From Natronococcus sp. A-GB7 (GTDB lineage: Archaea > Halobacteriota > Halobacteria > Halobacteriales > Natrialbaceae): DNA of 34,842 bases. The position numbers and the translations under genes are program-made. The notes under the pieces are model-generated. The model worked only from the letters and a program-made list of their open reading frames with translations, was not told where the DNA came from and did no database searches. Positions 1 to 8,510 of this stretch are shown one piece after another. How positions within the stretch are numbered: the stretch's first letter is position 1; every line of letters starts with the position of its first letter. The stretch is from assembly GCF_029688865.1 (NCBI RefSeq), contig NZ_JARUKV010000037.1, positions 1 to 34,842 of the forward strand, written 5' to 3'.

Positions 1-127
1 TTTGAAAACTAATCGTACTATCCGGCACGGTCCACGGAGATACAAGAAGGAAGCCTACGGTTAAAGACACGAACATATCTGCCATATATCTGCAGAAGAC
101 AACGAAGAGTAGCGGTGTTACGGGTGA

Positions 128-1573
128 TTAGACACCAGGATAGTGATCCGTCCACGGCCGGACTCGTTCAATCGCTGCAGCGACATTCAGTATGTCGGTT
201 TCAGCAAACCGTCCCCCAACGATTTGCAGTCCGACGGGAAGGCCATCATCGGTGAGGCCGGCAGGCACCGACGCCGCAGGATGGCCCGTCAGGTTGAACA
301 CCCACGTCAGCATCGCGTCGGTCGGAACACCCATCACCGACTGTCCGTCGATCTCTGTCGGGTAGCCATCGGCAAGGTGTTTGCCGTATGGTGGGGTAGT
401 AAGCGTCGGTGTCACGAGGACATCGTAGTCTGCGAGGGCGTTTTCGATGCCGTCGTACGCGGCAGTCCGAGGGACGTTCTGCAGTCGCTCAGCGGTAGCA
501 TCGGTTTCCGTTCCGAGTGCGATAGTCGAGCGGACGGTCTCCTCGACGTCCGCCGTCTCGAAGTTGATCTCGTACTGTTCCGCGAGTTGCTGGGCGAACG
601 AGCTGAAAAAGACGCCAACCTGCTCGACGTACGCCATCGACAGTTCTTCGTACGGTGGGAGTGACACGTCCACGGTATCGACGGTTGCGCCAGCAGTCGC
701 GAGGTCAGCAACGACGTCGCCGACCGTCTCACGCACCGCCGGTGCGACCGGTTGGAGATCCAGGTTCGGGCTGTATGCCACCGCGAGGTCATCCGTCGGC
801 CGATCAGTCGCCTTCACGTAGTCCGTCTTCCGGCGGGGCACGCTGAACGGGTCTCGGCTGTCCTGACCCACGAGGACATCGAGGAACACGGCGACGTCCT
901 CGGCAGTCCGGGCCATCGGACCGCTGACGAAAAACGGCGAATGCGTACTAAAACCGTCACTCGGGGCGCGTTCGGGAACGAGTCCGAACGTCGGCTTGAG
1001 GCCGATGACGTTACAGCAGGCGGCGGGCACGCGGAGCGACCCGCCGATATCTGACCCGGTTGCGAGTTGTACTGCGCCTGCCGCGAGTGCAGCCGCCGAT
1101 CCGCCGGAGGATCCTCCAGCGGATCGGTCGTGGTCGAACGGTGTCGGTGTGGCGCCGGCGACGCGGTTCTCCGTCTTGATAGTATGGCCGAGGGCTGGTG
1201 TGTTGGTGGTACCGACGATAATTGCACCAGCAGCCTCCAACCGTTCGACCACGATGGAATCCTCCTCGGCGACGTTGTCGGCCAGCGGTGCGAGTCCCAT
1301 CGTATTTCGAACACCGGCTTTCCGGCTCCGGAGATCCTTGATGGCAACCGGGACGCCGTGAAGCGGACCGAGGTCCTCGTTGCGATCGGCCGCCCGGTCG
1401 GCCTCACGAGCACGCTTACGAGCCGAGTCCCCGATGACCGTAATGAACGCGTTTAACTCCGCAGTTGCCTCGATTCGTTCCAGCACCGTCTCAACGAGTT
1501 CCAGAGAGGACAGCGTTCCGTCACGCACTGTGGTTGCGAGTTCGCGAGCCGACCGTCCCCTGAGAATTGACAT
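128..1573 (-). CDS. Amidase signature family enzyme (GatA-like amidohydrolase)
   Basis: An amidase-signature hydrolase that should cleave a C-N amide bond in the cytoplasm; the substrate cannot be told from sequence. Numbering from a TTG two codons upstream of the chosen ATG, the Lys-cisSer-Ser triad is visible: K81 in V-A-I-K-D-L, S157 in the G-G-S-S-G-G-S signature, and nucleophile S181 in G-G-S-L-R, with the 24-residue spacing usual in GatA. About 481 aa is full length for the family. I chose the ATG at 1573 because a T-rich TATA-like segment lies about 30 nt upstream, which fits a leaderless transcript. It has no gatB or gatC neighbour, so a tRNA amidotransferase role is unlikely; a stand-alone amide, nitrile-pathway or aryl-amide hydrolase fits better. 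Confidence 0.9.
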   Translation of the reverse strand: MSILRGRSARELATTVRDGTLSSLELVETVLERIEATAELNAFITVIGDSARKRAREADRAADRNEDLGPLHGVPVAIKDLRSRKAGVRNTMGLAPLADNVAEEDSIVVERLEAAGAIIVGTTNTPALGHTIKTENRVAGATPTPFDHDRSAGGSSGGSAAALAAGAVQLATGSDIGGSLRVPAACCNVIGLKPTFGLVPERAPSDGFSTHSPFFVSGPMARTAEDVAVFLDVLVGQDSRDPFSVPRRKTDYVKATDRPTDDLAVAYSPNLDLQPVAPAVRETVGDVVADLATAGATVDTVDVSLPPYEELSMAYVEQVGVFFSSFAQQLAEQYEINFETADVEETVRSTIALGTETDATAERLQNVPRTAAYDGIENALADYDVLVTPTLTTPPYGKHLADGYPTEIDGQSVMGVPTDAMLTWVFNLTGHPAASVPAGLTDDGLPVGLQIVGGRFAETDILNVAAAIERVRPWTDHYPGV

Positions 1574-1935
1574 GTACAACTATTATAATAGATGGGGGAT
1601 AAAGACTCGTATCAGTTCTCGAATTTATAGCCTTCAGGGTTCACGTTGATTCGGACGACTCGTCCGGGCAATACACAATATCGACCGAGGGTAAAGGGCG
1701 GGCCCTGTTTCAATCTCGAGCGGAGCCGACCGACCGGACTGGTGGTAGACTGCAGGAACCGATAGCGAGGACGGCTGCCGATAGAGAGCCCCTTCGGATA
1801 CGCTATATAAGGACCTCCTCAACTAAGCGAGGATAACTCACCCGTGTTTGGCTCCTCTGTTTGCATACAAGAGATCAGCCGATCGTGTCTACTACTCGAA
1901 AACCGGTATGCGGGAATCACACTCGAGGGACATCC
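1574..1935. other. Intergenic region without a convincing gene
   Basis: Short open frames occur on both strands, but none has haloarchaeal acidic composition or a recognisable domain. A strong TATA-like element (GCTATATAAGG) lies near 1802-1812. It could serve either strand, but I see no plausible start that pairs with it. Base composition is more AT-rich than in the flanking genes. Confidence 0.5.
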
Positions 1936-2271
1936 TCACGCCCTGTCGGCGTGGTGGTCGAGCGGAACAGTACGCTTTCGGGTTATCTCGTTCAGATACG
2001 GCTCGAGTTCGGTGACCTCTCTCAGAACGATGGCTCCAGTTCGCTGGTCGTATTCGATTACACCGTGATCTGCGAGGCGGGGGAGATGATTGTGATGCAA
2101 CTCGAGTCTCGCCTGCTCCTGCTGCAGTTCGTCTGCATTGTTTCGTCGACGAGCAGCCAACTGCTGGGAGAGAACCCCTACGTTAGACCGCCCACCATTT
2201 TCGAGGAGTTCCTCGACGATATGTTGACGATCCGCGTTCGCCAGTAGGTTGAGCGCCGTTTGGGAGTCCAT
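1936..2271 (-). CDS. DUF7344-type helix-turn-helix protein
   Basis: A 111-aa haloarchaeal regulator-like protein. It opens with A-L-N-L-L-A-N-A-D-R-Q-H-I-V-E-E-L-L, the first helix typical of small haloarchaeal winged-helix (DUF7344-type) domains. An L-x-H-N-H-L-P-R-L-A-D-H-G-V-I-E-Y-D segment at about residues 78-95 reads as the recognition helix plus wing. There is no membrane segment or sensor domain. A TTATTTT box about 30 nt upstream of the ATG supports this start and a nearly leaderless mRNA. The family assignment is from memory of the pattern; DNA targets are unknown. A second protein of the same type lies at 27407-27763. Confidence 0.7.
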   Translation of the reverse strand: MDSQTALNLLANADRQHIVEELLENGGRSNVGVLSQQLAARRRNNADELQQEQARLELHHNHLPRLADHGVIEYDQRTGAIVLREVTELEPYLNEITRKRTVPLDHHADRA

Positions 2272-2967
2272 AGTTGGACCTTGTGGACGAATGTGGAAAA
2301 TAACGGCCCCAAATTGAATAAGAAGGCTTTCCTGAAGATTTCAGAGCCGATTAACGATAGAATCGGCATTATAGTCGGAGATTCGACGAGGCGCTGTTCG
2401 ACCGAATGTAACTCAACATCAGTCTCGTCTAACGCGAGCGGTAGTCTGATCCGGTCGTTCCTGCCACGTTCGTTGGAGAAACTCACCGATCCAGTGAGAG
2501 CGTTCCACCGTGTCGATGAACGCACCGAAAGGACAACCGATCGAACTGCTATCGCTAAACAGTCGTCTTGGAAGTCGAGACCACCTCGACTAACTCTCAG
2601 TACGGTCATCCGCACGGGGAGGGTCTTCGAGGACTGTGCCGATGAATAGACAACGGCTACCGGACTGGTGTCCACGGCAATATCGGAGTGACGACTGACG
2701 GCGGGACCGTGGATCAGCTTGGCGTTTCTGTAACGCGGCTGCTAGAGGAGTGCCAGCATGGAGGGACAGTTCTCGAGGCTTCGATCGGAAAGGGAGATTT
2801 GTGAAGCGAAGTACCTCTCGAGGTCGTAATCTCGGACGAAGCTGCACAGGACCGACTCGGCCGACTCTCGACGGAGGTATCCGACCGGGATCGAGGTCGA
2901 ATCGTTGTGTGAGCGAAGCTTCCGTGGAGGGGCTCGATCGACCCTTGTGATCGGTTCGGTTGGCTTC
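2272..2967. other. Long stretch without a supported gene
   Basis: About 0.7 kb between the DUF7344 gene and the end of the histidine kinase gene. Open frames exist on both strands, but their composition is rich in Ser, Arg and Thr rather than acidic, and no motif stands out. It may hold decayed coding sequence; I could not connect it to a family. Confidence 0.4.
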
Positions 2968-4167
2968 TCAGGCCGATGGCGGACTGTTCCGTGTGGCCTT
3001 CCTGTTAGTTACCGCTGGCAGTGTAAACACAAACGTCGATCCTTCCCCCGGTTCGGATTCGACCCAGATCTTGCCGCCGTGGCGTTCGACGATACGTCGA
3101 CAGAGTGCAAGTCCGATCCCGCTTCCGACGTGTTCTTCGTGGCTATGAAGTCGCTGAAACACCTCGAAGATCTGGTCTTGAGCGTCCGAATCGATCCCAA
3201 TCCCCCTGTCGTGGACCGAAATGATCCACTCCTCACCGTTTCGCTCAGCGGAAATATCGATTTGCGGCGGTTCGTTGCCGCTGTACTCGATCCCGTTCGA
3301 GATGAGGTTTTGGAAGAGCTGGTGTAGCTGGTTTGCATCCCCTTTGACGCGCGGTAGCGCCACAGCCTCGATCGTCGCGTTGCTTTCCTCAATTTGTAGT
3401 TCGAGATCTTGCAGGCTCTCAGAAAGTACCGTATCGAGATCAACCGGCTCGAGTGGTTTGCCTCGCGTATCTACCCGCGAGTATTTGAGTAATCCCTCGA
3501 TCATCGAACTCATGCGCTCCGATCCACTGATTGCGTACTCGAGAAACTCTCTACCATCCTCGTCGAACTCGTCGCTATACCGCCTCTCGATGAGCTGTAA
3601 GTAACTCGAAACCATTCGGAGTGGCTCCTGAAGGTCGTGAGATGCAGCATATGCAAACTGCTCGAGACGCTTATTCGACTTCTCGAGGCGCTTGTTCGAC
3701 TCTTCGAGTTGGTCTTGTATCTGTTTCAGTTTGCGGTTTTGACGTTCGAGTTCGAAAGCGTTCGTTTTCGCTTTCGCAGCGTTCGTTCCGATGCCGAATC
3801 CAGCAACGGCACTGAATCCCGTAAGGATAGGAACCAACCGATTTGGTTCTACGATACTGGTATCGGGCTGAACGTGATAGAGTGTGAGGAATACGAACAT
3901 CGTTCCGATACCCACGAAGCACCATTTTGCGATGGTCGAATAGAACCGAGGATGAACTTCCGTCACTGGTAGCCGATAGCCACCTACCAGGAGGACAAGA
4001 CCTGAGCCACCGATAAAAATGGTTATCACGAAAATTGGGATGAGTGGCGTCCCCGACATTGCGTGTACGGCTGCCCGTCCGATCGCAATGAGGATGTAGA
4101 GCGAGCCGAGGATTAGCACAAGCCTCCTTCCGTCAAGACTAGAAGAGAACCTGCTCGAGTAATCCAT
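2968..4167 (-). CDS. Membrane sensor histidine kinase (HisKA-HATPase), four TM helices
   Basis: A 399-aa two-component sensor kinase. Four hydrophobic segments at about residues 15-33, 41-62, 81-99 and 111-128 form the membrane part. A heptad-like coiled linker follows (about 138-172), then the H-box F-A-Y-A-A-S-H-D-L-Q-E-P-L with phospho-acceptor H177. The catalytic domain has N-L-I-S-N-G (N box), H-D-R-G-I-G-I-D (G1) and G-S-G-I-G-L-A-L (G2), and ends with the usual W-V-E-S-E-P-G-E-G-S-T-F. There is no PAS or GAF domain, so any signal is probably sensed by the membrane segments. No response regulator gene is adjacent, so the partner is encoded elsewhere, as is common in haloarchaea. Confidence 0.92.
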   Translation of the reverse strand: MDYSSRFSSSLDGRRLVLILGSLYILIAIGRAAVHAMSGTPLIPIFVITIFIGGSGLVLLVGGYRLPVTEVHPRFYSTIAKWCFVGIGTMFVFLTLYHVQPDTSIVEPNRLVPILTGFSAVAGFGIGTNAAKAKTNAFELERQNRKLKQIQDQLEESNKRLEKSNKRLEQFAYAASHDLQEPLRMVSSYLQLIERRYSDEFDEDGREFLEYAISGSERMSSMIEGLLKYSRVDTRGKPLEPVDLDTVLSESLQDLELQIEESNATIEAVALPRVKGDANQLHQLFQNLISNGIEYSGNEPPQIDISAERNGEEWIISVHDRGIGIDSDAQDQIFEVFQRLHSHEEHVGSGIGLALCRRIVERHGGKIWVESEPGEGSTFVFTLPAVTNRKATRNSPPSA

Positions 4168-4812
4168 CGGGATGAACGAAGGAGCAAGAGGGAAATAACC
4201 GTTCTGCCTGTTGAACGCTTTTCGAACGTTTCATTTACAATGTAAGATGGTTAGTTAACCACTCAAATAGAAGGAATTGTAACGGTCGTACTATCGGGGG
4301 AGTACCGGTGTCGAAGGACGAGCAAGCGTGTATTCGGGACGGACACGGCGTCAGTTGATCGTGTAGCGGCCGATCCGTCCCAAGCCGAGGGAGCGTTCGA
4401 GACGCCACCAGCGGTCGCTGACGACGCTCCCAAATCCGCAGTCCACATTTCCGTTCGACGGTCGATCGAACAGCCTACGCATGGCTGTGATGCGAACCTT
4501 GCAGTCCGAGGATCTGCAACCGACTCGAGAGATTGTCTCGTTCCCTGCGTACTGGTCGGCTCACCCTATGTCACCGCTCGAGCACCCCAGTAACTCGCCT
4601 GCGAAGGCGAACACCGAGAGCCCCGACCCGATGAACTCCGCTACGCTCTAGGTACGCTTCGCGCCTGAGCAGCCGTTCTCCGATCTTCAACCGGCAGTTG
4701 ACCGAATCGTTCGGGTGCTTCCCACAACAGAAGGTCGTCTCCCACAAATAAGTCGTCGTCGGCGACTCGGATCGCTCGAGAACGGGGGCGTCCTCGTTCG
4801 ATCGGGCCTGTC
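4168..4812. other. Intergenic stretch; possible coding debris only
   Basis: About 0.65 kb between the histidine kinase start and the carotenoid oxygenase stop. Near 4565-4770 on the minus strand there are short runs with haloarchaeal-looking acidic composition, split over more than one frame. They could be remnants of a decayed gene. I cannot identify a parent family and see no start with a promoter. Confidence 0.4.
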
Positions 4813-6231
4813 TCACAGCTCCGGAAAGAACCGACCGTGGAAGCCGAACGGAACGGCATGTGGGAGGGGTGCACGCGCTCTCTCGACTAACGTTTCCGCA
4901 TCGAACACGAGCAGCATCGATCGCTCCCGTCGGGTGTCTAGTGCCGTCGCGACCACGACGCCATCGTCCTCAGCGGTCCCGCCGGGGCGGTGAACCATCC
5001 GCGGCTCTTCGACGTAGACGCCCCGTTCCCACCATTCCGTCGCGGTTCCCCGTTCGACGTCGAGTTTGACCAGTCCGTTTGCGCCTTTCCTGTCGGTCGC
5101 CTGTGCGTACGCGTACCGATACCGTCGGCCCCGAACCGGCTTCGGAACCGTTGGGAGCTCCATCCCGCCGTCGTACCGCTCGAAGCGTCGGACGCGTCCC
5201 TCATCGGGACGGAGTCGAAATCGAACGAACTGACCGTCGGGAGCCGCGGCGAAGCCGCCCTGCGAAAGCGCATCGAATGCGAGCGCCCGGACGATCTCGT
5301 CGTCGTCGAACGCAACGAGGTCGAGCACTAGCTCGTCGTCATCTTCGTAGGCGTTGACGTGGTGAAACGTAAAGAACGGCGACGTTTCCAGCGTCCCGAC
5401 GAGCGTTTCGGCGTCCCGATCGACGACGATAAACCTGCTTGGGGCCCCTTCGTCGTACTCGAGAAGATCGAGGAATCCTTTCTTCCACGGGGCCAGTGCC
5501 TTCGCTATCGCGATCCGGAGCGGCGTTTCCACGATGATAATATGCGAGTCGGTGATCGAACAGTCGTGGACGTACCCGGGGCCGGCGGCCGGAACGGTAG
5601 CGACGTGGGTTCGGCCGGCACGACCGGACGGGATCCGGTAGAAGTGATACTTTGGGAAGCGTCCGAACTCCGTACTGTAGCCGATCGTTTCCTCGCGATC
5701 GGGATCGACCCGGAGGTGGGCTGTCGCCAGATGCTCCGGAACGTCGTCGCGCCAGCGAAACTCGCCGCGGGTCTCGAGCGTTACTGGGTCGAACGCGATC
5801 CGTCGCGGTACCTCGGTGAGCGCGACGAAGTGCTCGCCGAGTCGGGCAACGTGGACGTTCGCGTTGTCCGTCGATTCGGGCGGTCCGAGCGACCGGAGCC
5901 ACCGCAGGGTCCGGCGGAGCGAATCGCCACCGGTTGCGAACTCCGTGGCGCCGTGGCCGGAGTCGGCGGCCGCGTACGCGTCGGTCCGCAGGAACCGGTT
6001 CGTATACGAAACGGTGCCGTCCGCGAACCCGTAGCGGCGGAGCATCGCTAGGCCGTCGAACCAGTGGGTCGCACGCTCGCCGCCGAACTCGAACCGTCCC
6101 GGTCCGTTCCGGATCAATGCCCCTGAGAGCCACGGTGGAACGGTGCCATCGATCGGCAGCCGTCGGTTGGCGTACTCGGTGTCGACCGTTCGAAACCCGA
6201 GTTCGTAGGCGCAGTCGATTGCGTTCGACAT
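4813..6231 (-). CDS. Carotenoid cleavage oxygenase (RPE65/CCO family)
   Basis: A 472-aa non-haem iron dioxygenase that should cleave a carotenoid or apocarotenoid double bond. The four family iron ligands are present: H172 (A-T-A-H-L-R-V-D-P), H222 (V-H-D-C-S-I-T), H290 or H291 (F-H-H-V-N-A-Y-E) and H465 (F-G-F-H-G-R-F-F-P). The N-terminal G-A-L-I-R-N-G-P-G-R motif and the seven-bladed-propeller length are typical. The frame stays open to an ATG at 6429, but homology-like sequence begins at the ATG at 6231, which has a GGGGTGG just upstream; I prefer that start. In haloarchaea retinal is usually made by Brp/Blh, so this may be a second retinal or apocarotenoid route. No opsin gene is in the window. 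Confidence 0.9.
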   Translation of the reverse strand: MSNAIDCAYELGFRTVDTEYANRRLPIDGTVPPWLSGALIRNGPGRFEFGGERATHWFDGLAMLRRYGFADGTVSYTNRFLRTDAYAAADSGHGATEFATGGDSLRRTLRWLRSLGPPESTDNANVHVARLGEHFVALTEVPRRIAFDPVTLETRGEFRWRDDVPEHLATAHLRVDPDREETIGYSTEFGRFPKYHFYRIPSGRAGRTHVATVPAAGPGYVHDCSITDSHIIIVETPLRIAIAKALAPWKKGFLDLLEYDEGAPSRFIVVDRDAETLVGTLETSPFFTFHHVNAYEDDDELVLDLVAFDDDEIVRALAFDALSQGGFAAAPDGQFVRFRLRPDEGRVRRFERYDGGMELPTVPKPVRGRRYRYAYAQATDRKGANGLVKLDVERGTATEWWERGVYVEEPRMVHRPGGTAEDDGVVVATALDTRRERSMLLVFDAETLVERARAPLPHAVPFGFHGRFFPEL

Positions 6232-6232
6232 A

Positions 6233-6248
6233 CCACCCCATTGGGTGG
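6233..6248 (-). promoter_or_regulatory. Inverted repeat covering the ribosome-binding site of the carotenoid oxygenase
   Basis: CCACCC and GGGTGG arms separated by four bases form a perfect 6-bp dyad. On the mRNA the 3' arm contains the GGGGUGG Shine-Dalgarno-like sequence and ends one base before the AUG at 6231. It could mask the ribosome-binding site or act as a protein operator. The structure is seen in the sequence; a regulatory role is inference. Confidence 0.4.
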
Positions 6249-6425
6249 ATAGACGATCAATCCGCGGGAAGCAGCACCGACCGAGAAAGGTGGATTCGCG
6301 GAGCTGTGAGCCGACCGACCAGTTCGGGCTGGGATGGAGCAGGACACCGTCATCGAGATTCCACTCGGAGGCTGACTGCCGGGAGAAGACCTGTCCCCGG
6401 ACGTACTTTTCGAACAGCCCGACCG

Positions 6426-6614
6426 TCATCGGTCGACCTCGATACGGCAGGACGGCAGCGAGTCGCCGAATCGGACGGCGGTAGCATCGTACAAATAGAC
6501 CGGCTCGGATGCTGGATCGGCCTCGACGGTACAGGACCTACACGGTTTTGTTCCAGGGAGTTGAGGTGCGACGAGACGGTCCAGGAGATCGAAATGACTG
6601 CACGTATGGGTCAT
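6426..6614 (-). CDS. Small Cys-containing hypothetical protein upstream of the carotenoid oxygenase
   Basis: A 62-aa ORF with C5, a C-R-S-C pair at about 26-29 and a further Cys near 56, which could bind a metal. Its TGA overlaps, as ATGA, an ATG at 6429 that is in frame with the carotenoid oxygenase. This either means a coupled operon with a longer oxygenase N-terminus, or is coincidence. I do not recognise a family. A weak TATA-like CATATACG lies about 45 nt upstream. Its frame is the most protein-like one in this stretch, but it could still be spurious. Confidence 0.35.
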   Translation of the reverse strand: MTHTCSHFDLLDRLVAPQLPGTKPCRSCTVEADPASEPVYLYDATAVRFGDSLPSCRIEVDR

Positions 6615-6744
6615 CTTACGACGTAATAGAGAAGATACCGGAACCAATCAACGTATATGGATCCAGAGTAGAAGAGATTGACATATGGTTTCGACGACTG
6701 GAACAGTTCGACCGCGATCCCAGGCGAGGAGTCAGTAATCCAGG

Positions 6745-7017
6745 ATGGTTGCTGACGACATTCGGATGAAACGCAAGATTCAGCAACTGGGGTCGTCGAC
6801 GCTGGCTGTCACCCTTCCGGCGGATTGGGCCCGAGAACACGGCGCAGAGAAGGGTGATGAACTCCTCATCCAGAACGACGAGAGCGGTGGCTCGCTTCTG
6901 ATTGTCCCTGATTCGCCGAAAACCCAAGACGAGGTCGTCGTGGTCGATGCCGACCCCCTCGATCCGTCTGCCCTCGAGCATTTTCCGGGTCGGTGTCGGC
7001 TAGTCTGTCCGAGGTAG
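6745..7017 (+). CDS. Truncated AbrB/PhoU-type transcription regulator
   Basis: The first about 55 residues look like the SpoVT/AbrB swapped-hairpin domain found at the N-terminus of haloarchaeal PhoU-family phosphate regulators: K-I-Q-Q-L-G-S-S-T-L-A-V-T-L-P-A-D-W-A, then G-D-E-L-L-I and L-I-V-P-D. Those proteins usually run past 300 aa, but this frame stops at 90 aa after S-A-L-E, just where the PhoU helical part should begin. The sequence after the stop shows no PhoU repeat in any frame. It may be a stand-alone DNA-binding domain or a 3'-deleted remnant. The internal ATG at 6766 is an equally good start. Confidence 0.6.
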   Translation: MVADDIRMKRKIQQLGSSTLAVTLPADWAREHGAEKGDELLIQNDESGGSLLIVPDSPKTQDEVVVVDADPLDPSALEHFPGRCRLVCPR

Positions 7018-7109
7018 TCGCCATAGCCCTCTCGAGCAATGAGTGATCCTCCAGCACGCGACGTGAGGATGGTCGATGCGCTGGCTCACAGTATCTGATT
7101 ATGTAGTAC

Positions 7110-7724
7110 TCACCGCAAGTGATCGAGACTACCGCGGTGCTCACGCTGCATAATTTCGCCTACGAATCGCCGGAGGGTATCGGTGAGTTCAGCTTCGGTG
7201 TCGTACGTTTCGATCCGCAGATCCCACCGTACTTTCGCCGACCGAATCATCGCACTCGTTACGTTGTCTTCGTGGACGAAGACAAGCCGGTCACCGTGGG
7301 TTTCTGCGAGAGTGGTAAGAACGCTTCCAGCTTCCTCGCCGATACCGAAATTGTGTCCAAGAAAGGGAACGACGAACGCGGTGGCATTGCTACACCGCGT
7401 GTACTCGATACTCTGGGTCACTGCATCCACATCGTTCGTATCGATATCAACGTCGAGAGCCAGAAACGCGTTTACTCCGGGCGTAGTCCGAAGCTCCCCT
7501 TGTACTCGTCGTAGGAGTGCCTGTGCCTCGTCAATGTCGGCTTTATTTTGGAAGAGCTTCCGAAGCGGACCAGGAAGGTCGTCGGTATCGATCTCTCGGC
7601 GTTCCTCCTCGCTCAGGACGTAGTTGAGATTGAACGACTTGTACGGACCCATCAGATAAAACAGGAACCGATCGTATTTGACGTCTCCCAGCCGATCGGC
7701 GATTCGGTTTCGTGTAATTTCCAT
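7110..7724 (-). CDS. DUF7509-type haloarchaeal protein
   Basis: A 204-aa protein I match from memory to the haloarchaeal DUF7509 pattern: Y-D-R-F-L-F-Y-L-M-G-P-Y-K near the start, a D-E-A-Q-A-L-L-R-R-V-Q-G segment, A-L-D-V-D-I-D-T in the middle, and F-V-V-P-F-L-G-H-N-F-G-I-G-E-E-A-G-S. The latter resembles a nucleotide- or ligand-binding loop in a Rossmann-like alpha/beta protein, but no function is established that I know of. The frame extends upstream to 7820. I chose the ATG at 7724 because a strong TATA box (CTTTTATATAC) is centred 26 nt upstream, implying a leaderless mRNA. It diverges from the HTH gene at 7822. Confidence 0.8.
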   Translation of the reverse strand: MEITRNRIADRLGDVKYDRFLFYLMGPYKSFNLNYVLSEEERREIDTDDLPGPLRKLFQNKADIDEAQALLRRVQGELRTTPGVNAFLALDVDIDTNDVDAVTQSIEYTRCSNATAFVVPFLGHNFGIGEEAGSVLTTLAETHGDRLVFVHEDNVTSAMIRSAKVRWDLRIETYDTEAELTDTLRRFVGEIMQREHRGSLDHLR

Positions 7725-7744
7725 GGAGTTTGCTCTTCTCCACA

Positions 7745-7755
7745 GTATATAAAAG
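7745..7755 (-). promoter_or_regulatory. TATA box of the DUF7509-type gene
   Basis: On the minus strand this reads CTTTTATATAC, a near-ideal haloarchaeal TATA element. Its centre is 26 nt from the ATG at 7724, so transcription should start at or next to the start codon. Confidence 0.7.
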
Positions 7756-7821
7756 AGAGTGTTTTCGAGAAGTGCTGGCTTGACAACGACTAAGAGCCTT
7801 CCGCTCGTCTTTCGAAGCAAG

Positions 7822-8232
7822 ATGGCTACGAACTCTCACGCTGCTAATGGGGAGGTCCCGGATGATCCGGAAGAGCTGTTGCCCAACGATAGCATCCTTT
7901 CTCTGGATGAGTACCTCGAGATGCATGCTGCCGTCGGACACCGAACCCGATACGAGATCCTTTACCGACTCGTTCACGGTGGAGAGATGAGTCCCAAGGA
8001 ACTCGAGGAGGCAATGCAGGTCGACGACAGTACCCTTCACTACCACCTCAACAAACTTCTCGATGTGAGTCTCGTTGAGAAGCGACAGCGCACCGAACGA
8101 GGACAGGACGGGTTGTACACGTACTATCGAGCGACGGTCTTCGGAGCGGTCACGCTTACGGAAGGTGTAGACGAACTGATCCGCGGCGAACAGGCGTTTG
8201 GAGAGATGTACGACAGTTCAGTCGAGGAATGA
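7822..8232 (+). CDS. ArsR-like winged-helix transcription regulator
   Basis: A 136-aa regulator. The winged-helix core reads H-A-A-V-G-H-R-T-R-Y-E-I-L-Y-R-L-V-H (helix 1), M-S-P-K-E-L-E-E-A-M (helix 2), S-T-L-H-Y-H-L-N-K-L-L-D (recognition helix) and L-V-E-K-R-Q-R plus the wing. An extra helical C-terminus probably dimerises. It lacks the Cys metal site of classical ArsR. The start is the ATG at 7822 rather than the upstream in-frame ATG at 7759, which would overlap the divergent promoter. Being head-to-head with the DUF7509-type gene, it may regulate that gene and itself; this is inference. Confidence 0.85.
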   Translation: MATNSHAANGEVPDDPEELLPNDSILSLDEYLEMHAAVGHRTRYEILYRLVHGGEMSPKELEEAMQVDDSTLHYHLNKLLDVSLVEKRQRTERGQDGLYTYYRATVFGAVTLTEGVDELIRGEQAFGEMYDSSVEE

Positions 8233-8510
8233 CGTTCGGACCGACGTCTTCTACGGTCTGACGACCGTGGTACTGTGCCTGCTCTGTGTATAAATTTCTC
8301 TTCGTTTCCGATCGCAATTGTCGCTATGCGTACCTGGAACCAATCGTCGTCTTTCATAAGCGCAGCAAAGAAGCCTATGTAAGTGCAGAGCATTTGCTGC
8401 TACTCACCCATGAGCTCCACGACTGGACCCGGATCTTGTCGAGTTCGGCAACTCAAATTCCACGTAGACCGGTACGATCAAGCGAGTTACGACGGTTGCA
8501 GTTTGCCGAA

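Noticed and set aside
2178-2675. 165-codon minus-strand frame upstream of the DUF7344-type gene
   Set aside because: It overlaps the real gene in another frame, and its composition (Ser, Arg and Val rich) is typical of non-coding frames here.
4565-4770. Minus-strand fragments with acidic composition in two frames
   Set aside because: No start, no promoter and no recognisable motif; too weak to call a pseudogene.
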